21,684 nucleotides of DNA from CAZADA01 sp964636945 (GTDB lineage Bacteria; Pseudomonadota; Alphaproteobacteria; Caulobacterales; Maricaulaceae): positions 1-21,684 of the forward strand of contig CAZWVH010000052.1 of assembly GCA_964636945.1 (NCBI GenBank), read 5' to 3'. The position numbers were made by a program, and so were the translations under genes. The notes beneath the pieces were generated by a model that was given only the letters and a program-made list of their open reading frames with translations, made no database searches and was not told where the DNA came from. This document shows positions 7,577 to 14,983 of the stretch, in pieces (positions within the stretch are counted from its first letter, which is position 1; each line of letters opens with the position of its first letter).

Positions 7577-8274
7577 ACAAGACCGACAAACTCGACCAGC
7601 TAGAACAGCGCTTAGGCCACAAATTTGAAAACCGTGAGTACCTCATCCGCGCGCTCACCCATTCCAGTACGGGCGACGGCAACCGTAAAGTGCGCGACAA
7701 TCAGCGGTTTGAATTCCTGGGTGATCGCGTTCTGGGATTGCTTACCGCCGAGGCGCTGGTGAATACGTACAAGGGCTATGATGAGGGTGAACTCGCGCCC
7801 CGCCTCAACGCCGTTGTCCGTAAGGAAGCCTGCGCGCGGGCAGGTCGCCGGATGGATCTTGGGCCCGCCATGACCATGTCTCATGGCGAGGCCAAACGTG
7901 GCGGCCGAGAGAATGAGTCCATCATTGCGGACGCCAGTGAAGCCATAATGGCGGCGGTCTATCTTGATGGTGGGCTAGCAGCGGCGCGCGACGTGTTTGA
8001 GCGCTTTTGGGGCGAGGAATTAGAGGAGCTTGACGATCGGCCGCAGGACCCCAAGAGCGCGCTACAAGAACGCGCCGCTGCTCGGCGATTGCCTGTCCCC
8101 CACTATCACATAGCCGATCGTAACGGTCCTGAACATCGCCCGATATTCACCGCAAAGGTGCAAATAAAGGGAGTCGGCGAAGCGCTTGGTGAGGGCGGTT
8201 CAAAGCGCGACGCAGAGCGCGCGGCCGCGGCGATCTTATTGGCGCAACTTGGCGGTGATGATACCAATGACTAG
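7573..8274 (+). CDS. rnc: Ribonuclease III
   Basis: RNase III, 233 residues, cleaves double-stranded RNA in rRNA processing and mRNA turnover. The RNase III domain holds the signature NQRFEFLGDRVLGLL (43-57) with catalytic E47 and D51, and a second acidic pair D120 and E123 in ADASEA. The double-stranded RNA binding domain follows from about residue 160 (DPKSALQERAAARRLPVP ... KRDAERAAAAILL). I chose the GTG at 7573, which overlaps the lepB stop as GTGA and begins MNKTDKLDQLEQRLGH. An upstream TTG in the same frame (7549) would sit well inside lepB. The stop overlaps the start of era. Confidence 0.94.
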   Translation: MNKTDKLDQLEQRLGHKFENREYLIRALTHSSTGDGNRKVRDNQRFEFLGDRVLGLLTAEALVNTYKGYDEGELAPRLNAVVRKEACARAGRRMDLGPAMTMSHGEAKRGGRENESIIADASEAIMAAVYLDGGLAAARDVFERFWGEELEELDDRPQDPKSALQERAAARRLPVPHYHIADRNGPEHRPIFTAKVQIKGVGEALGEGGSKRDAERAAAAILLAQLGGDDTND

Positions 8275-9232
8275 GGGGGCTGAGCCGTCCTCGCCGGGTC
8301 GCGCAGGCTTTCTGGCGGTGGTTGGCGCGCCAAACGCAGGCAAGTCGACGCTGGTCAACGCTTTGGTCGGCGCAAAAGTCTCCATCGTCACCCATAAAGT
8401 GCAAACCACGCGCTTCCCCGTGCGCGGTGTTGCGGTTTTTAACGACACACAAATCGTGCTGGTGGACACGCCGGGGATTTTTTCTCCAAAGCCCAACCGC
8501 AAGCTAGACAAAGCCATGGTGAGCGCAGCCTGGGCCGGCGCCACGGATGCGGACGCCGTATTGCACGTGGTTGACGCGCCAGCGGCTGATCGGGTGTTGC
8601 GCAAGGATGTAGACGCTTCGCCCGGCGATCAGCGCACCGCCGAAGATGTGCGCCGTGTAATTGACGGGCTCGAGCAAAGTGGCCGCAAAGCCATGCTGGC
8701 GCTCAACAAAGTGGATCTGATGGCGCGCGAGCGGCTTTTGGCGCTCGCCAAATTCTTTGATGAGACCGAAGTTTATTCTGAGATTTTCATGATCTCGGCT
8801 GTGGATGGATCAGGATTGGATGAATTGGTTCAGGCGGCATGCGCAGCCATGCCCGAGGGGCCTTGGCTTTACCCCGAGGACCAAATCGCCGATTTGCCTG
8901 AACGCATGCTTGCTGCGGAAATCACGCGCGAGAAGGTGTTCTTGCGCCTGCATGATGAGCTGCCCTACGCCTCCACGGTGGAGACCGAACAATGGCAAGT
9001 GCGCGCAGACGGCTCAGTGCGGATCCAGCAAGTGATCTATGTGGAGCGCGAAGGGCAGCGCAAAATCATGCTTGGCAAGGGCGGGCAGACCATCAAGGCG
9101 ATCGGGGCTGCCGCACGTGCCGAACTAGAGGCCATGCTTGAGCGACGCGTGCATTTGTTCCTGTTCGTCAAGGTGCGTGAAGGTTGGATGGACGATCGCG
9201 CCCGCTTGGGCGCGCTAGGCCTTGACAGTTAG
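8267..9232 (+). CDS. era: GTPase Era
   Basis: Era, 321 residues, a GTP-binding protein that binds the 3-prime end of 16S rRNA during 30S assembly. The G motifs are present: GAPNAGKS (20-27), the QTT switch-I threonines near 46-48, DTPG (67-70) and NKVD (147-150). The C-terminal KH domain carries GKGGQTIK near 270. The stretch between VVDAP and the helix before NKVD (about 104-140) is longer than in E. coli Era. The ATG at 8267 overlaps the rnc stop; another ATG three codons upstream (8258) is equally in frame, and longer extensions lie inside rnc. In many relatives recO comes next, but here three other genes intervene. Confidence 0.93.
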   Translation: MTRGAEPSSPGRAGFLAVVGAPNAGKSTLVNALVGAKVSIVTHKVQTTRFPVRGVAVFNDTQIVLVDTPGIFSPKPNRKLDKAMVSAAWAGATDADAVLHVVDAPAADRVLRKDVDASPGDQRTAEDVRRVIDGLEQSGRKAMLALNKVDLMARERLLALAKFFDETEVYSEIFMISAVDGSGLDELVQAACAAMPEGPWLYPEDQIADLPERMLAAEITREKVFLRLHDELPYASTVETEQWQVRADGSVRIQQVIYVEREGQRKIMLGKGGQTIKAIGAAARAELEAMLERRVHLFLFVKVREGWMDDRARLGALGLDS

Positions 9233-9338
9233 GCTTGCCGCAGACCTCCCAAAATCTTTGGATTATTGGCGTGATCTTCATGGACACGTTGCAAACTTCG
9301 CGTAATCTGACGACCTTCATAGTGGAAGGGGGACATCC

Positions 9339-10487
9339 ATGTCAGACACGCCACCAGCGGCCGCGTCCGCTGGCGCCTCGCCGTCCGGCGAAGGCCTCAA
9401 ACTCACATTCGATCAAACAGCTACCGCCCGGTCGATTTTCTGGATCACGATCAGCAACGCTTTACTGAATATCGTCACGCTGACGCTATGGCGGTTTTGG
9501 GGACGCACGCGCATTCGCCGACACTTGTGGGCACACACGTCGATTAGTGGCCAGCCTTTAGAGTATACGGGAAAAGGTTGGGAGCTATTTAAGTCGTTTC
9601 TATTTATAATTGTTGTTTTTATTATTCCTCTTTATGTGGTGATTTTTGGCGCCGTCTTTCTGGTTCAGCCAGGTAATGCGGCGGCAAGTTTGATTTTCGG
9701 TGTATTCTTTATATTTCTGTATCTGTTTTTGTTTTGGCTGCTAGGCCTGGCTATCTATATCACCCACCGCTATCGCCTGAGTAGGACGACATGGCGGGGC
9801 GTGCGCTTCGGTCTGCCCGGTTCTGGCAAATCGTATGGCTGGGCATTCTTGGGTTATCTGCTGCTCACCCTCATTACGCTCGGCTGGTTCGCTCCGGCGA
9901 TGGAAATGCGGCTGGCGCGCCGATTTTGGGGCGAAGCGGTTTACGGCGACAAGCCGGTGGTTTTCGAGACCCCCGATGGAAAAGGACCTTCAGGCGGTCT
10001 CTATGGGCCATTTGCCTTGGCCTGGTTCGGCGGGATTTTGGGCTATGTCGTCGGCTTCCTAGTGGGTATTGCCGTCGGCGCGGCGCTGGGAGTGGATATC
10101 ACCAATGATCCCACACCAAGCACGGAATTCATTATCGCGCTGTATGCTGGCGTGTTCGCTTATGCAGCAGTGGCAATTATGCTTTCGCTCGTCTATTACG
10201 CGGCGTTGTATCGGCGGATCGCCAGTTGCCTGACGCTGGGTGGCGTCCGATTCCGCCATAACGCCACTGCGCTCAGCCTGCTTTGGCTGTTTTTTGGAAA
10301 CCTGCTGATCTTAGTGTTGACCCTAGGTCTCGGCCTGCCGTTCGCTCAAGTGCGCACCATGCGTTACATCTTCCGACGTCTTGAGGCTGACGGTGAATTG
10401 GACACCTCCACCATCAACCAGAACCCAGATGCGGGTCCGCCAATGGGCGAAGGTCTCGCCGACGCATTTGATTTGGGGACGATCTAA
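9339..10487 (+). CDS. DUF898 (YjgN-type) multi-pass membrane protein
   Basis: 382-residue inner-membrane protein of the DUF898/YjgN family; its function is not established. I see about seven hydrophobic segments, near residues 33-52, 85-108, 116-140, 167-186, 222-250, 258-290 and 312-336. The family's internal repeat shows three times: a Leu/Thr-rich helix end, then basic R..R and an aromatic F/W, at TLTLWRFWGRTRIRRHLW, ITLGWFAPAMEMRLARRFWG and LTLGLGLPFAQVRTMRYIF. A strong purine stretch (GGAAGGGGGA, 9324-9333) ends 5 bases before the ATG. Bases 9595-9740, covering helices two and three, are strikingly AT-rich against the neighbours. The membrane M48 protease gene follows after 74 bases that hold hairpins, and the pair probably works together. 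Confidence 0.86.
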   Translation: MSDTPPAAASAGASPSGEGLKLTFDQTATARSIFWITISNALLNIVTLTLWRFWGRTRIRRHLWAHTSISGQPLEYTGKGWELFKSFLFIIVVFIIPLYVVIFGAVFLVQPGNAAASLIFGVFFIFLYLFLFWLLGLAIYITHRYRLSRTTWRGVRFGLPGSGKSYGWAFLGYLLLTLITLGWFAPAMEMRLARRFWGEAVYGDKPVVFETPDGKGPSGGLYGPFALAWFGGILGYVVGFLVGIAVGAALGVDITNDPTPSTEFIIALYAGVFAYAAVAIMLSLVYYAALYRRIASCLTLGGVRFRHNATALSLLWLFFGNLLILVLTLGLGLPFAQVRTMRYIFRRLEADGELDTSTINQNPDAGPPMGEGLADAFDLGTI

Positions 10488-10496
10488 ACTGATCGT
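10479..10496 (+). repeat. Short hairpin over the DUF898 stop codon
   Basis: Perfect 6-base inverted repeat ACGATC / GATCGT with a 6-base loop that contains the TAA stop of the DUF898 gene. It is short and could be chance, but it lies 20 bases before a much stronger hairpin. The two together may shape the 3-prime end of the upstream message. Confidence 0.3.
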
Positions 10497-10515
10497 GGTA
10501 ATTGAGGTATGAGTG

Positions 10516-10551
10516 AGGGCGGACCGAAGCGATCGGTCCGCCCTATTTGCT
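10516..10551 (+). terminator. Strong GC-rich hairpin, terminator or attenuator
   Basis: A perfect 12-base stem (AGGGCGGACCGA at 10516-10527, TCGGTCCGCCCT at 10533-10544) closes a 5-base loop AGCGA. It is followed by ATTTGCTT, a short and imperfect T tract. This resembles an intrinsic terminator for the DUF898 gene. It ends only 17 bases before the M48 ATG, so the M48 gene must be reached by readthrough or have a promoter overlapping the hairpin. That makes an attenuator or mRNA-processing role as likely as plain termination. Confidence 0.68.
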
Positions 10552-10561
10552 TGAGGACGCC

Positions 10562-11752
10562 ATGAGTGAATTTGCCGGAGTTTTCCTGGACGGTCAGACC
10601 GCCGCCGACCATCAGGTCAAAGTTCGGTTCACGGTGGACGCCATCATCATTGAAGGCGCACCGAGCGGGGCGCAATCTTGGCCCTACCGCACAGTCAAGC
10701 GCGTGGACTCCGGACCGGGCCGATTGCGCCTACAGTCTAGCGATAGCCCCGACGCGCGTTTGGATATCACTGACCCCGACGGACGCGCGCTTACCGAGCT
10801 CAAGCAGTTTGCGCCGCGCCAATTCTCCAATCGCGCGGTTGCATCGCGCACCCTCGCTTTAACATTCGCCTTGATGTTGGCTGGCGGCGCCATTGTTGCG
10901 GCCGGTGTTTTTGGCTTGCCGCGCTTATCGGGACCGCTCGCCCGCATGACGCCTCCAGAGGCGGAAAGCCAGATTGGTTCATTCTACCTTGAGACCCTCA
11001 CCCAGTGGTGGACAATTTGCGAAGCGGCGAATGAGGGTGAGGCCCGCGCCGCCCTAGACACGCTTTCTGAACCGATTCTGGAAGCTGCCGACTCGCCCTT
11101 TAACGTTACAATTCAAGTGGTGGACGCGAGTTTTCCCAATGCTTTCGCCTTGCCGGGCGGGCATGTTCTAGTCACGGACGAATTGCTCGATTTGATGGAA
11201 ACTCCCGAAGAGCTGGCTGGGGTGTTGGCCCACGAAATTGCCCATGTTGAGCGACGTCATGTGATGGCCGCCATGATCCGTCAGTTCGGCCTTGCCATTG
11301 CGGTGGAAGCCATTGTCGGCGGAGGTTCGGGCGCTGGACAACAGCTGGTGCTGGCTGGCGCCGATCTCACCTCCATCGCCCACACACGCACGGCCGAACA
11401 AGAGGCCGACGATATGGGCATAGCTTATCTGCGCGCCGCCAAGATCGATCCGGAGGGCCTGGCGCGATTTTTTGATACAATCGACAGCCTTGAAGACAAT
11501 AGCCGACTAGATGTGCCCGAGTGGATCAAGAACGTGACGCGCACCCACCCTCATTCGGCAAGTCGCGCGGCAACAATTCGCGCCGCACTTGATGATGACA
11601 CGACCTATGCGCCCGTCATATCGGCGGATGAGTGGGCCGCTCTTAAGGCCGCGTGCCCCGCCAGTGGCCGATGGTCTGTCGAGGCTCCGTCTCATGGGGA
11701 CACAAGCAAAGCTGAACGCAAAAAAGCGGCGCAAAAAGCCGACCAGGACTAG
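10562..11752 (+). CDS. Membrane-anchored M48 family metallopeptidase
   Basis: 396-residue zinc protease of family M48. An N-terminal region of about 90 residues (strand-rich, possibly PH-like) precedes one membrane segment near 97-119, flanked on the N side by several arginines. By the positive-inside rule this puts the N domain in the cytoplasm and the protease in the periplasm (inference). The protease has the zinc motif HEIAH (224-228) and the third ligand E279 in EQEADDMG. An asparagine/glycine-rich PNAFALPGGHVLV segment precedes it, as in BepA/LoiP-like members. The ATG at 10562 is chosen over an in-frame TTG at 10547 because GAGG sits 5 bases before it. Its TAG stop overlaps the IDO stop on the other strand within a single CTAG. 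Confidence 0.87.
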   Translation: MSEFAGVFLDGQTAADHQVKVRFTVDAIIIEGAPSGAQSWPYRTVKRVDSGPGRLRLQSSDSPDARLDITDPDGRALTELKQFAPRQFSNRAVASRTLALTFALMLAGGAIVAAGVFGLPRLSGPLARMTPPEAESQIGSFYLETLTQWWTICEAANEGEARAALDTLSEPILEAADSPFNVTIQVVDASFPNAFALPGGHVLVTDELLDLMETPEELAGVLAHEIAHVERRHVMAAMIRQFGLAIAVEAIVGGGSGAGQQLVLAGADLTSIAHTRTAEQEADDMGIAYLRAAKIDPEGLARFFDTIDSLEDNSRLDVPEWIKNVTRTHPHSASRAATIRAALDDDTTYAPVISADEWAALKAACPASGRWSVEAPSHGDTSKAERKKAAQKADQD

Positions 11753-12981
11753 GCGTTCTCTCCTGGCGTGCGGACCTTATGCTTCTCGGTTTCATCGCGA
11801 TGTTTTTTCAGATACGGCATAAATGGCGTGCCGCCAGTGCCCCGTTCCGTCGAACCACCTGTGCCAATCAGCGAGTGAATCTGGCTTTGTGCGTGGATAT
11901 AGCGCGAGGCATATTCCACATGCCGTGCGCGAAACGCGCGAACACCTTCCAAGCAGCGATCATAGGCGGAGGCGAGCCCTTCCGCGTCTTGGACGCGGCG
12001 ACGCACTTGGCTGGTTGTTTCTAGATACTCGACAAACGCGCGGTGTTGCGGGGGCATATAGGTGCGCATCTCAGCAAGGTATTCGCGCAGATCGTCCTTG
12101 GCGTGCATCACGCCGAACAGTGCGTCAATCGCAGGGATTATGCCGCTCTGCGCTCCGGTTTCTCCACGGAAAAACTGGGGATTGTTGTCGTATTCGCCCT
12201 CATAAATCAGGCCATTGGGCAGATCAGGATTGTCCTTGGTGCCAAATATGAACGGTCGGACGCGGTGATAATAAATATACGGATCGCAACGCTCAGGCAT
12301 ACGGTCGAAAACTGCGTTGATGGCGTCCATCGCATCACCAATGACGTTCAGATGATCGCGGATCACGTCAATGCTGGGGATGGGGCGCGCGCTTTCCTCA
12401 GCTGCGCCAATGGCCGCCGTGAGCGCCGGCGCTGCGGCGTGCTCGATGCACACATGAATTGTGACGAACCAATCCTCATCAACACCAGCCAAAAAATTAT
12501 GGATCAAGGCGACGTTATCGAGCTCGATGGGCCGATCGGCATCCATACGTCGCCAATTGTCCAGGCAATAGCTGCCATAGGAAAGAATTGGCGGGCGGCC
12601 CAGCGCATCCGCCGCCCGCCGCCATGGTCCAGCAAGCACCGCCGGCAGTATTTGAGCAGGTTCGTCTTGCGACCACATATAGCCGTGGGCGATAAAACTT
12701 AGCTGCGCCATGGCCAATCTGAGTTCCGGCGAAGTTGGCGCATCGACGAGGTCACCCAAATCAAGAGCGTTGACCGGCAGTGCATCGATAGTGCGCCGAA
12801 GTGTCCCGGTGAGTAGCCGTTTCGGCAGCTGCGCGCTTATTTCGGTGAGCAAAACTTGACCAGGTGTCGCATTTGCGCCCGGCGCGATTAACGGATCGGA
12901 CGTCGGCAAAAAACCGCGTTCACCATCCAGATCGAACTGCTCACGCAATTGTGCCGGCGTTAAGGAAATGTGGTGCGCCAT
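11749..12981 (-). CDS. Indoleamine 2,3-dioxygenase family heme protein
   Basis: 410-residue homologue of indoleamine 2,3-dioxygenase (IDO), the heme enzyme that opens the indole ring of L-tryptophan to N-formylkynurenine. From memory of human IDO1 the match is collinear: PPILSYGSYCLDNWRR (130-145), LPNGLIYEGEYD (254-265), TGAQSG (275-280), RTYMPPQHRAF (306-316), RARHVEYASRYI (351-362) and GTGGTPFMPYLKKHR (381-395). The proximal heme histidine aligns with H354 and the substrate-contact arginine R231 of IDO1 with R242; the two phenylalanines before it are tyrosines here. IDO1 S167 appears to be E169. Heme and substrate residues suggest an active dioxygenase, but substrate may differ. No other kynurenine-pathway gene is in the window. 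Confidence 0.9.
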   Translation of the reverse strand: MAHHISLTPAQLREQFDLDGERGFLPTSDPLIAPGANATPGQVLLTEISAQLPKRLLTGTLRRTIDALPVNALDLGDLVDAPTSPELRLAMAQLSFIAHGYMWSQDEPAQILPAVLAGPWRRAADALGRPPILSYGSYCLDNWRRMDADRPIELDNVALIHNFLAGVDEDWFVTIHVCIEHAAAPALTAAIGAAEESARPIPSIDVIRDHLNVIGDAMDAINAVFDRMPERCDPYIYYHRVRPFIFGTKDNPDLPNGLIYEGEYDNNPQFFRGETGAQSGIIPAIDALFGVMHAKDDLREYLAEMRTYMPPQHRAFVEYLETTSQVRRRVQDAEGLASAYDRCLEGVRAFRARHVEYASRYIHAQSQIHSLIGTGGSTERGTGGTPFMPYLKKHRDETEKHKVRTPGENA

Positions 12982-12986
12982 GTTAT

Positions 12987-12992
12987 CCTCCC
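12987..12992 (-). promoter_or_regulatory. Ribosome-binding site fixing the IDO start
   Basis: Read on the minus strand, GGGAGG lies 5 bases before the ATG at 12981 (GGGAGGATAACATG). The frame stays open to 13245, but that extension runs into recO. This site and the family N terminus settle the start. Confidence 0.75.
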
Positions 12993-13100
12993 AATATATC
13001 TCGTCACTTGAATGCAACGTGTTTGATGTTCGCAATAGAGTGAAAGCGCCTGCTCGCAAAGTCCTCTTGACTGTTTCGCCAGGTTCGCCATGCCTGATCG

Positions 13101-13832
13101 ATGGCTCTCGAATGGACTGATGACGCAATCGTACTTGAAGCGCGCCCTCATGGCGAAACAGCAGCAGTGGCCCAACTGTTGACCCAGGAACAAGGGCGAT
13201 TTGCGGGACTTGTTTATGGAGGACAGGGCAGACGGGCGCGCCCATTGCTTCAACCGGGCAACCGCGTTCGCGCCAATTGGCGAGCCCGGCTTGCTGATCA
13301 CCTTGGTGCGTTCACACTTGAACCGTTAGCCTTGCGGGCCGGTGTCTTGCTGGACGATGCACAGCGACTGACTGGCGTCTCGGCAGCGTGCGCATTGGCC
13401 ATCATGGTGTTGCCCGAACGCGAACCGCATCCGCGTGTGCACGATGGCCTAGAGCTGGTGTTGTCAACCATGGCGCAAACCGAACACTGGCCAGCGCTGC
13501 TGGTGCGATGGGAAGCAGGCGTTCTCGCCGATCTCGGATACGGTATGGATCTGAGCCGCTGCGCGTTGGGCGGCGCCAGCGACCGATTGAGTCATGTGAG
13601 TCCTGCTTCCGGGCGCGCCGTGGACAGCACGCATCCCGATGCGGGACCGTTCTTGGATCGACTTTTGCGCCTTCCAAAATTTTTGATGGACCCGCGTGCG
13701 ACCGTTTCTGCGCAAGATATGCGCGATGGTTTGCTGCTAACGGGATATTTTTTAGAGCGGCGGGTTCTTTGGCCGGCCGATCGAACACTGCCGGAAGCAC
13801 GGGTGCGTTTGGCGGCAATGTTGGGAAAATGA
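13101..13832 (+). CDS. recO: DNA repair protein RecO
   Basis: RecO, 243 residues, a RecFOR-pathway mediator that helps load RecA on SSB-coated single-stranded DNA. The N-terminal OB-fold region (MALEWTDDAIVLEARPHGE ... GLVYGG) and the helical C-terminal part with RWEAGVLADLGYGMDLSRCALGGA are typical. The four-cysteine zinc site of some RecO proteins is reduced to a single Cys here, as is common in alphaproteobacteria. There is no strong ribosome site before the ATG. Normally it follows era directly; here it is 3.9 kb away and divergent from the IDO gene with a 119-base gap. galE follows after 129 bases. Confidence 0.92.
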   Translation: MALEWTDDAIVLEARPHGETAAVAQLLTQEQGRFAGLVYGGQGRRARPLLQPGNRVRANWRARLADHLGAFTLEPLALRAGVLLDDAQRLTGVSAACALAIMVLPEREPHPRVHDGLELVLSTMAQTEHWPALLVRWEAGVLADLGYGMDLSRCALGGASDRLSHVSPASGRAVDSTHPDAGPFLDRLLRLPKFLMDPRATVSAQDMRDGLLLTGYFLERRVLWPADRTLPEARVRLAAMLGK

Positions 13833-13848
13833 GATTGTTCGTTGCGAT

Positions 13849-13872
13849 AAGTGTGGGCCAATGCACACACTT
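13849..13872 (+). repeat. Inverted repeat in the recO-galE gap
   Basis: AAGTGTG (13849-13855) and CACACTT (13866-13872) form a 7-base stem with a 10-base loop, starting 16 bases after the recO stop. No T tract follows, so a classical terminator is unlikely; a protein-binding site or chance are the alternatives. Confidence 0.3.
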
Positions 13873-13961
13873 GCGAATTTCATGTGGTATGCCCATTGCT
13901 TGACGTGATTCGGCCACCTAGTGTGCGCTGCACAACGGTAAGTCTTGACTGGGGAAATTGG

Positions 13962-14978
13962 ATGACTGAGCAGGGAAATGGGGCGGCTGTGCTGGTTGTC
14001 GGTGGCGCAGGCTATGTCGGGTCGCATGTCGCCAAGGCATTGGCCAAGTCGGGCTATACCCCCGTGGTATTAGACAATCTATCCACAGGGTACCGGCACA
14101 ATATCAAATGGGGGCCGTTTGTTAACGCGGACATTCGCGACACTGCCGCCGTTGAAGCCGCCGTGCGCCAATATGAGCCAGTGGCCGCCATGCATTTTGC
14201 CGCCTGCATCGAAGTCGGTATTGGAGAGCGCGACCCACAGTCATTCTATGACAACAATGTGGCCGGAACGATCTCACTTTTGTCTGGAATGCGCGCAGCT
14301 GGATTGAACACCCTGATTTTTTCCTCCACCTGCGCCACCTATGGCGAGCCTGAGCGCCTCCCGCTCGACGAGGAGCATCCACAGCGGCCTGTGAGCGTAT
14401 ACGGCCGGTCGAAGCTGATGGTGGAGCAAATCTTGGCCGATTTCAGCCGCGCCTATGGATTTCGACACGCCGCGCTGAGATATTTTAATGCTTGTGGAGC
14501 GGATCGTGAGGGTGATCACGGAGAAGAGCACGATCCAGAAACCCACTTGATTCCAGTGGCCTTGCGCGCCGCAGCGGGTGGTGAGGGCGGATTGAAGATA
14601 TTCGGGACCGACTACGATACACCTGACGGAACTTGTTTGCGCGATTATATCCATGTGGAGGACTTGGCGACCGGTCACGTTTTGGCGCTCGAACGGCTGT
14701 TGTCGAATGAGGAGAGCTTCGCCCTGAATTTGGGGACGGGGACCGGTATTAGCGTACTTGAGGTCGTGAGGGCCATTGAACGTGTGGTTGGGACACCGCC
14801 CCCGCACTCATTTGCGCCGCGTCGGGAAGGCGACGCGCCAGGCCTTTATGCGGATCCAACTCGGGCGCGAACGCTATTAGGGTTTGATCCACAAGTCTCT
14901 GATATTGAGACGATTATTGCGTCGGCTTGGGCATTCCATAAGCGCCAGTGGGCCCTGGAAGACAGTGCCGTCGTTTAA
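13962..14978 (+). CDS. galE: UDP-glucose 4-epimerase
   Basis: GalE-type extended short-chain dehydrogenase/reductase, 338 residues, interconverts UDP-glucose and UDP-galactose for surface polysaccharides. The NAD-binding motif GGAGYVGS (14-21), LDNLSTG (38-43), the SST triplet (121-123) before CATYGEP, and the catalytic pair Y147 and K151 in YGRSK are all present. Further family marks are LRYFNACGAD and CLRDYIHVEDLA. The ATG at 13962 is chosen from the Rossmann motif position, with GGGGA upstream; the frame is open back to 13851. UDP-GlcNAc or UDP-sugar promiscuity cannot be judged. The last codons overlap a possible -10 element for cysD. Confidence 0.92.
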   Translation: MTEQGNGAAVLVVGGAGYVGSHVAKALAKSGYTPVVLDNLSTGYRHNIKWGPFVNADIRDTAAVEAAVRQYEPVAAMHFAACIEVGIGERDPQSFYDNNVAGTISLLSGMRAAGLNTLIFSSTCATYGEPERLPLDEEHPQRPVSVYGRSKLMVEQILADFSRAYGFRHAALRYFNACGADREGDHGEEHDPETHLIPVALRAAAGGEGGLKIFGTDYDTPDGTCLRDYIHVEDLATGHVLALERLLSNEESFALNLGTGTGISVLEVVRAIERVVGTPPPHSFAPRREGDAPGLYADPTRARTLLGFDPQVSDIETIIASAWAFHKRQWALEDSAVV

Positions 14979-14981
14979 AAT
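14976..14981 (+). promoter_or_regulatory. Possible -10 element for cysD
   Basis: TAAAAT (five of six to the TATAAT consensus) overlaps the galE stop codon and predicts a start near 14988-14990, right at the 5-prime side of the structured cysD leader. No convincing -35 is present at 16-18 bases, so this is weak. Confidence 0.28.
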
Positions 14982-14983
14982 GG

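Noticed and set aside
12043..12702. 219-residue plus-strand ORF
   Set aside because: It lies antisense inside the well-supported IDO gene and has no recognisable domain.
13071..13161. 11-base inverted repeat CTGTTTCGCCA / TGGCGAAACAG around the recO start
   Set aside because: The arms are 69 bases apart, one within coding sequence. One such pair is about what chance gives in a window of this size.
13402..13917. 171-residue minus-strand ORF across recO
   Set aside because: Shadow of recO; basic, low-complexity composition and no family features.
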